A DNA stretch of 64,000 nucleotides. Origin: Hymenobacter aranciens. GTDB lineage: Bacteria; Bacteroidota; Bacteroidia; Cytophagales; Hymenobacteraceae. Shown here piece by piece: positions 53,095-62,600 of the stretch (its first letter is position 1; the number at the start of each line of letters is the position of its first letter). Under the pieces are notes generated by a model. The model searched no databases. It was not told the DNA's origin and saw only the letters and a list, made by a program, of their open reading frames with translations. Location: the NCBI RefSeq assembly GCF_030580865.1, contig NZ_JAUQSY010000005.1, positions 62,001-126,000 on the forward strand, given 5' to 3'. A program made the position numbers and the translations under genes.

Positions 53095-54609
53095 ATGACT
53101 TCAGAACGCCCGCAAAACCCTTTCCTGCTGGTTTTGCTCACGGTAGGCCTGCTGGGTCTACTCTCTTTTTTACCCGCCAGCCTCACCATCGGCAGCATGG
53201 AGCTGCGCCCCGTGCGCCTGCTGGCCGACGTGCTGCGTAAGCCTACTCCCCGGCGCGGCCTGCGCCTGCCGCCCCCCAACGGCCCGGCCGCCCCCGGCGC
53301 GCCGAAAGCCACCGCCGCAGCCGACCCCACCCAGCCCACTGACACCGCCGCCGCCCTGCCCGCTGCCCCCACCGAGCCCAACCTGCCCGGCCTGGAGAAC
53401 TTCGTGGCCGCCCTGCGCCAAACCAAAGCCACCGGCCGCCAGACGCGCATCGCCTACTTCGGCGACTCGATGATTGAGGGCGACATGATTACCGGCGAGC
53501 TCCGCAACCTGCTGCAGCGGGCCTTTGGCGGCAGCGGCGTGGGCTTTGTGCCGGTGAATTCCATCACCGCCGACTTCCGCGAGACGATTCTACAATCTTT
53601 CTCCGACACCTGGTACGAGTACAACCTGAACTCCGACAAAATCCCGGCCGCCAGCCCGCTGGGCGTATCGGGCCACGTATTTCTGCCCCGCGAGTTGCCC
53701 GCCGCCGGTTCCGATGTGGTGCCCGATACCAGCTGGGTGCAGTTCAAGGCCGGCCCGGCTTATGCCACCACCCGCCGCCTGCCGCTGGCCCGGTTGTTCT
53801 ACGGCCCCGGCAGCGCGCAGGACCAGGTAATCGTGAGCACCAACGGCCACCGCGTGCCGCACTCCCTGCCCGGCTCCGCTACCGTCAACGAGCTGGTATT
53901 GAAGCCCGGTAGCCCGGCCCGCGTCATGCGCTTCGACTTTGCCAACCACGGCCCGCGCCCGGTGTACGGCGTCAGCTTCGAGGGTGAGGGCGGCGTGGTG
54001 CTGGATAACTTCTCCTTCCGTGGCAACAGCGGCATGTCGCTCACCAAGATTCCGCCGGCGCAGCTGGCCGCCTTCGGCCGCCACCTTAATTACAACCTGG
54101 TCGTGTTGCAATATGGCGTCAACATCGCCGACGCCAAAAACAAGAGCTACGACTGGTACGCCCGCGCCATGACCCGCGTGGTCGACCGCATGCACCGGGC
54201 CTTCCCCGGCGCCAGCATCCTCATCGTGGGCATGAGCGACAAAAGCTCCCGCATCGACGGCGAATTTCAGACTGACCCCAGCGTGCCCCGTCTGCTGAAA
54301 GCCCAGCGCCAGTTGGCCGAGCGCAATAAGGCCGCGTTCTGGAATCTGTACGACGCCATGGGCGGCGAAAACTCGATGGTGCGCTGGGTGGAAGACACGC
54401 CCCCGCTGGCCAACAAAGACTACACCCACGTCAACTACCGCGGCGGCCGCAAGGTGGCCAACCTGCTCTACAACTACCTGATGGCGGAATACAACCACCC
54501 CGGCGCCGCCACCACCGAGCCCGTCGCCTCGGCCGCCACTCCCAAAGCCGACAGCGCCGAGCGCCCCGCGCCCCGCCCGGCCCTGCGCCCCGATTCGGCC
54601 AACCGCTGA
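53095..54609 (+). CDS. SGNH-fold protein, first of a two-SGNH/MBOAT cassette
   Basis: 504 residues from the ATG at 53095 (a TTG eight codons upstream lies in the promoter box). One N-terminal membrane segment (LLVLLTVGLLGLLSFL), a Pro/Ala-rich linker, then an SGNH fold from about 115: nucleophile Ser in AYFGDSMIEGD and the DxxH triad end in DYTHVNYRGG. The block-III GxND is replaced by YGVNIAD. It is probably a membrane-anchored periplasmic acetyltransferase or esterase acting with the MBOAT protein, as AlgX/AlgJ or PatB act with AlgI or PatA. Confidence 0.85.
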   Translation: MTSERPQNPFLLVLLTVGLLGLLSFLPASLTIGSMELRPVRLLADVLRKPTPRRGLRLPPPNGPAAPGAPKATAAADPTQPTDTAAALPAAPTEPNLPGLENFVAALRQTKATGRQTRIAYFGDSMIEGDMITGELRNLLQRAFGGSGVGFVPVNSITADFRETILQSFSDTWYEYNLNSDKIPAASPLGVSGHVFLPRELPAAGSDVVPDTSWVQFKAGPAYATTRRLPLARLFYGPGSAQDQVIVSTNGHRVPHSLPGSATVNELVLKPGSPARVMRFDFANHGPRPVYGVSFEGEGGVVLDNFSFRGNSGMSLTKIPPAQLAAFGRHLNYNLVVLQYGVNIADAKNKSYDWYARAMTRVVDRMHRAFPGASILIVGMSDKSSRIDGEFQTDPSVPRLLKAQRQLAERNKAAFWNLYDAMGGENSMVRWVEDTPPLANKDYTHVNYRGGRKVANLLYNYLMAEYNHPGAATTEPVASAATPKADSAERPAPRPALRPDSANR

Positions 54610-54614
54610 TTGCG

Positions 54615-54622
54615 TAGCTTTG
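54615..54622 (+). promoter_or_regulatory. -7-like box at the start of the second SGNH gene
   Basis: TAGCTTTG matches TAnnTTTG exactly and ends five bases before an ATG at 54628. It may drive an internal, nearly leaderless transcript of the last two genes. Confidence 0.45.
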
Positions 54623-54627
54623 AGGAT

Positions 54628-55884
54628 ATGCCGATGGTGTTGCGCGTGAGCTGGGGCGTTGTGTGGTTGCTGCTGTGGCCGGTGCTCGCGCCCGCCCAGC
54701 CCACCCGTGCCCTCGACAGCCTGCAAGCCCGCTACCCCTTCCTGAACACCCGGGCCAACCGCATCGAAAACGCCCAAATCGGCCTCCAGCGCTTCTACGA
54801 GCGGCTAAGCCAGCTGCCCCTGCCGCCCACGACGCTGCCCGCCCACCGCGTCAGCATCGTGCACCTCGGCGACTCGCACCTGCAGGCCGACGAGCTTACC
54901 GACGAAGTGCGCCAGCAGTTGCAGCGCCGCCACGGCAACGCCGGGCGCGGTCTCGTGTTTCCCTACCGCCTGGCCCGCACCAATGGCTCCTCTGCTTACT
55001 TCACCCGGCTGCTGGGCGGCACCTGGCGCACCCGCCGCCTTACCGGCCGCCCCGATACCGCCCGCTGGGCCGGGGTGAGCGGCCTGTCGGTAGCCACCAA
55101 TGACTCCGGCGCGGGCTTCGCTTTGCGCATTGCCCTACTGCGCCGCCCCACCGGCCAGTTCAACCAGCTCACCTTATTGCGCCAGCCCGGCCCCACGGCC
55201 TTCGACTGGCAGGTGCGCACCGCCAGCGGCCGGCTGCTCGGCACCATCCCCGGCACTGCGCCCGGCGTGGCCCAGCCGCTGCCGCTCGACTCACTGCGCA
55301 GCTACGTGGAACTGCGCACCACCCGCGCCACCGCCGCCCAAACCCGGGCCCTGCTCTACGGCCTGCTGCTCGACAACGGCCAGCCCGGCCTCATCTACCA
55401 CAGCATGGGCGTGAACGGGGCCGCCGTGCGCCACTACAACCAGACGCCCCGCTACTTCGAGCAGCTCCCTGCGCTGGACCCCGACCTGTTCATCGTCTCC
55501 CTCGGCACCAACGACGCCTACTCGGCCGGCTTTGACACCGCCATCTTCCGCCGCCAGCTCGACACGCTCGTAACCCGCCTGCGCCGCCGTTGCCCCCGCG
55601 CCGACGTGCTGCTCACCGGCCCGCCCGACTCGTTCCGCGCCCGCCGCTACCGCAACCCCGACCTCGCCCGCCTGCGCGCCGTGCTCCGCGCCTACGCCCA
55701 GGAGCACGACCTCGCCTACTGGGACGTCTCGGAGCCGCAAGGTGGCTACGGCTCCATGCGCACTTGGCTGGCCCACGGCCTCGCTGCCCCCGACCTCGTT
55801 CATTTTTCTACCGCCGGCTACCGCTTACAGGGCCACTTGCTCTACCTTGCTATTCAGGATGGATTTGCTTCGTTCACTCGTTGA
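54628..55884 (+). CDS. Second SGNH-fold protein of the cassette
   Basis: About 418 residues from the ATG at 54628 (another ATG at 54634; a TTG at 54610 also in frame). Signal peptide (WGVVWLLLWPVLAPAQP), then SGNH blocks: IVHLGDSHLQADEL, VSLGTNDAYS (complete GxND) and the triad DLVHFSTAGYRL. Unlike its neighbour all four blocks are intact. Likely exported; it may transfer or remove acetyl groups on a surface polysaccharide. Its end overlaps the MBOAT start by 26 bases. Confidence 0.85.
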   Translation: MPMVLRVSWGVVWLLLWPVLAPAQPTRALDSLQARYPFLNTRANRIENAQIGLQRFYERLSQLPLPPTTLPAHRVSIVHLGDSHLQADELTDEVRQQLQRRHGNAGRGLVFPYRLARTNGSSAYFTRLLGGTWRTRRLTGRPDTARWAGVSGLSVATNDSGAGFALRIALLRRPTGQFNQLTLLRQPGPTAFDWQVRTASGRLLGTIPGTAPGVAQPLPLDSLRSYVELRTTRATAAQTRALLYGLLLDNGQPGLIYHSMGVNGAAVRHYNQTPRYFEQLPALDPDLFIVSLGTNDAYSAGFDTAIFRRQLDTLVTRLRRRCPRADVLLTGPPDSFRARRYRNPDLARLRAVLRAYAQEHDLAYWDVSEPQGGYGSMRTWLAHGLAAPDLVHFSTAGYRLQGHLLYLAIQDGFASFTR

Positions 55885-57349
55885 TAACATAGACCTTAAC
55901 CGACTGGCCGACCAGTTCGTGTACCACCCCAAAAGCCCGCTGATTTTCAACACGGGCTTTTTCCTGCTGCTCTTCCTAGGCTTCCTGGCCATCTACCAGC
56001 TGCTGCGCAACCAGCACCGGGCGCGCCTGCTCTACGTCACGGCCTTCTCGCTGTTTTTCTACTACAAGTCCAGCGGCTGGTACTTCCTGCTGCTCGTCTT
56101 CTCCACCATCGTCGAATACAACTTCGCCCTCTGGATTGCCGACTCCCGCAGCCCCGGCCGGCGCAAGCTGCTCATGGCCCTCAGCCTGCTCGTCAATCTG
56201 GGCATGCTCTTCTACTTCAAGTACACCAACTTCTTCCTCAGCGGCTACCAGGCCCTCACGGGCCAGCCCGTGCCCGTATTACACGTCCTGCTGCCCGTCG
56301 GCATCAGCTTCTACACCTTCCAGACCCTCAGCTACACCCTCGACGTGTACCGCGAGCAAATCAAGCCCCTGCGCAACATCTGGGACTTCGCCTTCTTCGT
56401 CTCCTTCTTCCCGCAATTGGTCGCCGGTCCCATCGTCCGCGCCTCCGATTTCATCCCCCAGATTCCCCGCCCGCCCCACGTCTCGCGCTCCGATATGGGC
56501 CGCGCCGTCCTGCTCATCGCCGCCGGCCTGTTCAAAAAAGCCGTCATCTCCGACTACATCAGCCTCAACTACGTCGAGCGCATCTTCGACAACCCCACGC
56601 TCTACAGCGGCATCGAAAACCTGCTCGGCGTCTACGGCTACGCCCTGCAGATTTACTGCGACTTCTCGGGCTATTCCGACATTGCCATCGGCATTGCGCT
56701 GCTGCTCGGCTACCGCCTGCCGCCCAACTTCCTCTCGCCCTACCAAAGCACCAGCATCACCGAATTCTGGCGCCGCTGGCACATCTCCCTTTCCAGTTGG
56801 CTGCGCGACTACCTCTACATCCCCCTGGGCGGCAACCGCAAAGGCGTCGTGCGCCAATACATCAACCTCTTCCTGACCATGCTGTTGGGCGGTCTCTGGC
56901 ACGGGGCCTCGCTCACCTTCGTGGCCTGGGGGGCCCTGCACGGCGCCGCCCTGGCCGTCGATAAGCTCTTTCAGCAAGTCGTGAAGCCCGGCAACGGCCC
57001 GCTGGTCAAGTTCCTGGGCTGGGTCATCACCTTCCACTTCGTGTGCTTCTGCTGGATTTTCTTCCGCGCCGGCACCTTCGAAGTCGCCACCCAAGTCATC
57101 CACCAAATCACTCACGCCCTGCGCCCCGACTTGCTGCCCCAGGTGCTCGGCGCCTTCCGTCCGGTGTTTGCGCTCATGGCCCTGGGCTACGCCCTCCACG
57201 CCCTGCCCGACAACTGGACCCTGCGCCTCGAAGGCGTGCTGGCCCGCCGCTCAGTGGTGCTGCAGGCGGCGCTAATAGTGGTGGTTATCTGGCTGGTTAT
57301 TCAGGTAAAGTCGGCCGAAATCCAGCCGTTTATTTACTTTCAGTTTTAG
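55859..57349 (+). CDS. MBOAT-family O-acyltransferase (AlgI/DltB-like)
   Basis: 496 residues from MDLLRSLVDN, with about ten transmembrane helices. LPVGISFYTFQTLSYTLDVY, the conserved AlgI stretch FFPQLVAGPIVRASDFIPQI, ITEFWRRWHISLSSWLRDYL and the catalytic His in LLGGLWHGASLTFVAWGALH are all present. AlgI-type proteins move acyl groups across the membrane to SGNH partners, here the two proteins encoded just upstream. The accepting polymer (capsule, exopolysaccharide or peptidoglycan) is unknown. Confidence 0.92.
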   Translation: MDLLRSLVDNIDLNRLADQFVYHPKSPLIFNTGFFLLLFLGFLAIYQLLRNQHRARLLYVTAFSLFFYYKSSGWYFLLLVFSTIVEYNFALWIADSRSPGRRKLLMALSLLVNLGMLFYFKYTNFFLSGYQALTGQPVPVLHVLLPVGISFYTFQTLSYTLDVYREQIKPLRNIWDFAFFVSFFPQLVAGPIVRASDFIPQIPRPPHVSRSDMGRAVLLIAAGLFKKAVISDYISLNYVERIFDNPTLYSGIENLLGVYGYALQIYCDFSGYSDIAIGIALLLGYRLPPNFLSPYQSTSITEFWRRWHISLSSWLRDYLYIPLGGNRKGVVRQYINLFLTMLLGGLWHGASLTFVAWGALHGAALAVDKLFQQVVKPGNGPLVKFLGWVITFHFVCFCWIFFRAGTFEVATQVIHQITHALRPDLLPQVLGAFRPVFALMALGYALHALPDNWTLRLEGVLARRSVVLQAALIVVVIWLVIQVKSAEIQPFIYFQF

Positions 57350-57402
57350 AACAAGGACGCAGGTGTTGCCGGTTTTTTAGGTAGATAAATTAATTCGCTG
57401 AA

Positions 57403-57560
57403 TAGCCGCGAAGTGGCGCCACGTTGGTAGCCAGCAACAAGTTTTAGCGAACAGAGCCGCAAAGCGGCGGCACTTCTCTTGGATAAGAGTGCCGCCGCTT
57501 TGCGGCTCTGTTTACGTGAGGAAACGATTATGCTACCAACGTGGCGCCGCTTCGCGGCTA
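57403..57560. repeat. Nested double inverted repeat
   Basis: Outer arms 57403-57431 and 57532-57560 are reverse complements with one mismatch in 29 bases; inner arms 57451-57474 and 57488-57511 are perfect over 24 bases. The outer and inner arms are related to one another (GCCGCGAAGTGGCG against GCCGCAAAGCGGCG), so the element is built from four copies of one short unit. No gene lies inside. It sits between the convergent MBOAT gene and a minus-strand hypothetical gene. Confidence 0.9.
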
Positions 57561-57571
57561 GCTTATCGAGC

Positions 57572-57913
57572 TTACTTCATTTTCTTATCCAGGTTCTTGC
57601 CGAGGTCTTCCACTTTCTTCAGAAAGTCGTCGGTATCGCCATCCGCATACGTGCCATAGGCTGCTGAAATCGTGCCCTTTACTCCGTCATTCGCCTCAAT
57701 GGCATAGAGAATCGACATGTCATCGGGGTTGCTTTCGCCCTCGAAGCGGTAGAAGTCCACAATGGTCACGTCTTCGGGCGCGTAGCTCTTGGTCAGGTTG
57801 GGGTCGAGGGTGTGCAAACGGCCGTCAGTCACTTGAAAATCGTACGTGAAACCCTCTTTAGTCAGCCGGTTTTCGACGCTCACCAGGGAGCGTTCTTCTT
57901 CTTTATCCTGCAT
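57572..57913 (-). CDS. Conserved hypothetical protein
   Basis: 113 residues from MQDKEEERSLV (four codons inside the longest frame). Soluble, acidic, no signal peptide. NRLTKEGFTYDFQVTDGRLH, ITxxD-like VTIVDFYRFEG and ILYAIEANDGVKGTISAAYG are typical of a small Bacteroidota family sometimes labelled phosphoribosylpyrophosphate synthetase without basis. Function unknown. Confidence 0.7.
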   Translation of the reverse strand: MQDKEEERSLVSVENRLTKEGFTYDFQVTDGRLHTLDPNLTKSYAPEDVTIVDFYRFEGESNPDDMSILYAIEANDGVKGTISAAYGTYADGDTDDFLKKVEDLGKNLDKKMK

Positions 57914-57954
57914 GGCAGTAAGCAAATTGAGGTGAGAAAATCGGGCGGCAGCGC

Positions 57955-58006
57955 TAAAAAAGCAGCTGCCTCCGCCCCGGCTATACGCAGCCGGAGGGGA
58001 GGCAGG
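57955..58006 (-). terminator. Terminator of the small Cys-rich membrane protein gene
   Basis: On the minus strand CTGCCTCC... folds back on ...GGAGGCAG with an inner GCCGG/CCGGC stem and is followed by TTTTTT. It lies about 20 bases past the stop at 58028. Confidence 0.75.
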
Positions 58007-58027
58007 TTATACTTTCATTAAAGAGTT

Positions 58028-58225
58028 TTAAGCCACGCCGCGCCCAGCCTGCCGCGCCTCAATCGTGCGTTGCAGCTGCTCCACGTCAATCGTCGAGCAG
58101 GCGCCGCCGCAGCCCTTGTCGCAGGCGCTCTGGTTTTTGGCAAAAAACGCCCGCCACACCCGTCGGCCCATGAAGAAAGCCGCCGTCAGGAAGAGCGCCG
58201 CGATGAGGAGATATTGCGTCAGCAT
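58028..58225 (-). CDS. FeoB-associated Cys-rich membrane protein-like
   Basis: 65 residues: one N-terminal transmembrane helix (LLIAALFLTAAFFMGRRVW) and a Cys-rich tail (SACDKGCGGACSTID) with three closely spaced Cys. Such small proteins often accompany FeoB ferrous iron transporters, but no feo gene is seen in this window, so the metal link is inference. Confidence 0.65.
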   Translation of the reverse strand: MLTQYLLIAALFLTAAFFMGRRVWRAFFAKNQSACDKGCGGACSTIDVEQLQRTIEARQAGRGVA

Positions 58226-58264
58226 GATGGGTAGGTAACTGTAAGGCAGGCGGGAAAGTTTAAC

Positions 58265-59071
58265 TTACTCCCAGGCCGTGCCAATCACCGCCTGCACCTC
58301 GGTGTGCACCAACCCATTGCTAGCCACAATCTCTCGCCCAAAAATCGGGTCGCCATCCTTCAAAAACTGCGTAACGCGCCCACCCGCCTCGCGCACCAGC
58401 AGGATACCCGCCGCCACGTCATACGAGTTGATATTGAACTCAAAATAGGCATCGAATCGCCCCGCCGCCACCCAGGCCAGGTCAACCGCCGCCGAGCCCA
58501 CCCGCCGAATGCCGTGCGTGCGCTGCATAAACTGGCTCAAAATCTGCAGATATGCCTCTAGCTGGTCAAATTTGTAATAAGGAAAGCCAGTGGCAACCAA
58601 GGAGTCGCCTAGCTTGGTAGCCTCGCTCACCCGGATGGGCTGCTCGTTCAAAAAAGCGCCGCCGCCGCGCACGGTCCGGTAGCTTTCGTCGCGCGTTACC
58701 TCGTGCACCACGCCCACCACCAGCTCCTCGTAGTGCAGCAGCGCCACGCTGATGGAATACGCTGGTAGTCCGTGGATAAAGTTAGTCGTGCCGTCGAGTG
58801 GGTCAATTATCCACGTAAACTCGCCCCGGGTTTCCTGGGCTGCTTCGGTGCCTTCCTCGGCAATGAAGCCGGCCTGGGGTAGCAGCTCACGCAAGCCCGC
58901 CACCAGGCGGCGCTCGGTTTCCTGGTCCACGTAGCTCACCATGTCGTGCAGGCCCTTGTGCTGCACCGTGCTACGGTCAAAATTTGCCGCTTCCTGGTGG
59001 ATGAATTTGGCCGTTTCGCGGCACAGCGCGGCCAGGTCGTGCGAGAGTTGGGTGAAGTCGGGAGTCGTCAT
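58265..59071 (-). CDS. Inositol monophosphatase family protein
   Basis: 268 residues from MTTPDFTQLS (an adjacent TTG is read as one extra codon upstream). Metal-binding motifs are complete: FIAEEGTEAA, WIIDPLDGTTNFIHGLPAYS and the C-terminal VDLAWVAAGRFDAYFEFNIN ... YDVAAGILLVREAGG. The family dephosphorylates inositol monophosphate, fructose-1,6-bisphosphate, NADP or PAP; the choice cannot be made here. Cytoplasmic. Confidence 0.92.
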   Translation of the reverse strand: MTTPDFTQLSHDLAALCRETAKFIHQEAANFDRSTVQHKGLHDMVSYVDQETERRLVAGLRELLPQAGFIAEEGTEAAQETRGEFTWIIDPLDGTTNFIHGLPAYSISVALLHYEELVVGVVHEVTRDESYRTVRGGGAFLNEQPIRVSEATKLGDSLVATGFPYYKFDQLEAYLQILSQFMQRTHGIRRVGSAAVDLAWVAAGRFDAYFEFNINSYDVAAGILLVREAGGRVTQFLKDGDPIFGREIVASNGLVHTEVQAVIGTAWE

Positions 59072-59250
59072 CAAATGCAGGTAGAACGTTGGCGCAAAGC
59101 TCCGGCGTAAAGCGCAAACGGCGGCCGGATGTTCGTCTCTGGCCGCTGGTTTCGCCCATTTTCCGGCCCGCGCCGTATGAGGCGCTACGGGCTTTCGCCG
59201 CCCGTCGGGCAGGCTGAATGCCTGCCCCTTCCTCTTTCACTTTCTTCGTT

Positions 59251-59445
59251 ATGAATCAGAAACGCACTTTCGGCAGCATTCTCACCGTATTGGGTATCAT
59301 CGGTATTATCGTAGGGGCACTAGGTTTCCTGGGCATTGGCGGCATGGGCTTGAGCAAGCTCAATTCGGCTGTGCCTTTTGGCGTGGGCCTTATCTTCTTC
59401 TTTGCGGGCATCAATCTGGTGAAAGCCACTGGCGACCGGGCTTAG
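59251..59445 (+). CDS. Small two-helix membrane protein
   Basis: 64 residues: MNQKRTFGSIL followed by two hydrophobic helices (ILTVLGIIGIIVGALGFLGI and NSAVPFGVGLIFFFAGINLV). Similar short proteins are frequent in Cytophagales genomes; no function known. The start is the only ATG in a good context after a long 5' region. Confidence 0.65.
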   Translation: MNQKRTFGSILTVLGIIGIIVGALGFLGIGGMGLSKLNSAVPFGVGLIFFFAGINLVKATGDRA

Positions 59446-59508
59446 AAAAATTTGAGCCTGATAATTAGGCTTAAACAAGGACATGTGAGGGTTTTTAAAC
59501 CCAAAACC

Positions 59509-59538
59509 TTGCGCATTCAGATAAAAACCGTACTTTTG
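59509..59538 (+). promoter_or_regulatory. Complete Bacteroidota promoter of the initiator tRNA
   Basis: TTG at 59509-59511, a spacer of exactly 19 bases, and TACTTTTG at 59531-59538 match the TTG-N19-TAnnTTTG consensus fully. The tRNA begins 14 bases after the -7 box. Confidence 0.9.
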
Positions 59539-59551
59539 CAGAACCAAACAG

Positions 59552-59624
<73 letters not shown>

Positions 59625-59630
59625 CCCAGG

Positions 59631-59657
59631 AAAAGCCTCTGAATTTCAGAGGCTTTT
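59631..59657. terminator. Bidirectional terminator after the initiator tRNA
   Basis: AAAAGCCTCTGA pairs perfectly with TCAGAGGCTTTT around a three-base loop. It ends the tRNA transcript and, in the other direction, lies just past the stop of the hybrid kinase. Confidence 0.9.
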
Positions 59658-59663
59658 CGCATT

Positions 59664-62600
59664 TTAAGGCTGTTGGGTAGCTGGGGACGACAACATTTCA
59701 CCGGCTTGCGGTTCCGGGCGAGTTAGCAAGAGCAACAATTCGCACAAATCGGTTTCCTCATAGGGCTTGGTGAGGCAGGCATTCATGCCCGCTGCCAGAT
59801 AGATAGCGCGGTCGCTCTGGAAGGCGTTGGCAGTGAGGGCGATGACGGGTGTCCTGGCTTTTGTGGCATCGGGTAGCTGGCGCAGGGCCGTAGTCACTTC
59901 CACGCCATTCAGGCCAGGCATCCGGATGTCGAGAATGGCCGCGTCGTAGCAATTGGTGCTCAGCTCGTCCAGGGCTTCAGTGCCATTGCCGACGGCGCGT
60001 ACCTGCACGCCCCAATGCTCCAGAACCGCCTTGGCAATGAGCTGATTGACAAAGTTGTCTTCGGCCAGCAGCACGCGCAGGCCGCGTAGCTGCTCATAGT
60101 TCGTGTTGGCCGCCACCGGCAGGTGCTCGCTTGCAGTGAGTTCGGGGGCGTGGGGCAGGGCGAGTTGAAACGAAAATGTCGTGCCCACCCCCACTTCGCT
60201 GCTCAGCCGGAGCACGCCCCCCATCTGGCTGACTAGCTGCTGGCTGATGGCCAGCCCCAGCCCGGTGCCGCCAAAGCGGCGACTGGTTTCAGCGCTGGCT
60301 TGGGCAAAAGCATCAAAGATATGGACTTGCTGCTCAGGCGAAATGCCGATGCCCGTGTCGCGCACCCGGAAGCAAACCGTCAGCTCCTGAGCAGTATCCT
60401 GCAGCACTTCGGCGCTCAGGTGCACCGAGCCCTGTTCGGTGAACTTGATGGCATTGCTGAGCAGGTTGAGCAGCACCTGATGCAGGCGGTAGGCGTCACC
60501 CAGCACGCGGGGGCAACTGGCTACCAGTGGCTCAACGCAAAATCTCAACCCCTTGTGCTCGGCCAGGGCGGCCACGGTCTGGCCGGCACCGTGCAGAGCC
60601 AGGGCTAGGTCGAAGGGCGCGTGGTGCAGCTCGAGGTGGTTGGTGGTGATTTTGGCCATGTCGAGCACGTCGTTGATAAGTGCCAGCAGGTGCTGACCGG
60701 CGTGCTGCATCGTGTGCAGGTATTCTAACTGTATGGTGTTCAAGGTGGTTTTCTCAAGCAGTGAAGCCATGCCCAATACCCCATTGAGCGGGGTCCGGAT
60801 TTCGTGGCTCATGCGGGCCAGAAAGGATTCCTTGGCACGGGCATTTTCTTCGGCTTCTTGCTTAGCCTTTTGCAGTGCCTGTTGCGCCTGAATACCCGCC
60901 GTCACATCGTAGCCCGATGCCACGATATAAGGCGGATACCCTTTTTCCTCAACTTTATACGTGTAGTAATGCAGGTAGCGTACTTCGCCGTGCGCCGTGC
61001 GGATGGCTACCACCCGCGGGTCCGAGCCTGCTGGCAGTGTACCGTTGAGGTATGCCTGCATTGAAGCATGGTGTTGGGACATAACTGATTCGGCAAGGTG
61101 GTGCCCCACCAGCTTGGCGGCTGGCACGCCCATGAGTCGCTCAATGGCCGGGTTTACCGACAGTAAGCGTCCCTGCAAATCGTGGGTGCAGATAAGGGCC
61201 TGCGAATAGTAGACGAGGTCGTGGTACTGCTTCTCACGGTGCTCCAGGGCCATGCGAGCCTGCTTAATGGCCGTTACGTTTGTGCTGATAGTGAGAATGC
61301 TCAACCGGCCGTCGGCCTGGGTCATAGGCTGCTTCTGCACCTGAAAATACATCGTTTGGCCCGTGTTCAGGATAAACGGCATTTCGTGCATAATCGGCTG
61401 TTGGGTGTTGCGCACCTGCTGATTAAGCACCTGCAGATGGCGCATCTCCTGTTGAGGTGTCGGGGTAGAATCCGTAGCCGACGGTGCGCTTTGTGCGGCC
61501 AGCAGGTCGTAAGAGCGGTTGGTGAAAGTTATTTTGTCATCAGCATCTACCACGTACAGTGTATTAGGTAGGGTGTCAACAATCTGGCGAATAAATGATT
61601 GTTGGTCTTCCAGCTGCCGCTGCACCTGCCGCTGCAGCTGCTCGGCCATGTAGCGGGCCGTGATGTCGATGCCCGAGCCGACCACCATGCGCAGGCTGCC
61701 GTCGGCGTTGAACACCGGGCGCAGGTAGCGCAAAATTAGCTTGGGCCGGTGTCCGGGCCGCATTTCTTCCCAGGTTACATCGGTGCCGGTGCGCACGGCC
61801 AGCTCGAAATATTGCTGGCGCTGGGTGGCGAGCCGGGCCGGCTGCTGCGGCCGTAGGGCAAAGTAGTCGGCATTGCTCAGGCCGATGATTTGCCGGCGCA
61901 CCACCGGGTCGGCCACGCTCGACGGATTCACGAACAGAAACCGATGCTCGGGGTCGAATACGGCCACGTCTACCGGCAGCAGGTTCAGAATCGACTCATA
62001 AAATTCCTGCTGCCGGGCGGCCCGTTCCTCGGCCCGCTTGCGCTCCGTGATGTCGACCCCTGTGCTGATAATCATCAGTAAATTACCATTCAGGCCCGAT
62101 ACTGGGCGGAAACTGCGCAGCAGATGCCGTGGCTCCTGCTCGCCCCGTCGGGTTTCCTCCCAGGTCACTTCGCGCCGTTCGCGCAGGGCCCGTGCGAAGG
62201 CCGTGCGGCGCTGCCGCATGGTGGAGCGAGTACGTTTGCGCTGGCGGCTGGCTTCTTCGTCCGTCTGGCCCAGCATCCAGACGCGCACGGTAGCATCGGG
62301 TTCCACGGCCGGGTTTACAAACAGGTAGCGGTGCTCGGCATCGAATACCGCTACCGCCATAGGTAGCTGGTTGAGAATGGTTTCATAAAACCGGCGCTGC
62401 TCGGCCAAGCGCTGTTCGGCGTGCTGCCGAGCCGTAATATTGGTGAGGTATAGGGTAGCATAGGACTGTCCGGGCGTAGCCACCGCCGTAAACACGTAGT
62501 ATTGCCCGGCCACGGCCAGCGTTTGTTGGTGCTGAACGGGCCGCCGCAGCGCCGCCCGTACCAGCGACAGCAAATGGTGCCGCAGCTCGGTGCGAATATC

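Noticed and set aside
57572-57913. Phosphoribosylpyrophosphate synthetase
   Set aside because: The label circulates for this small family, but the protein is too short and lacks the PRPP-binding loop and ATP motifs.
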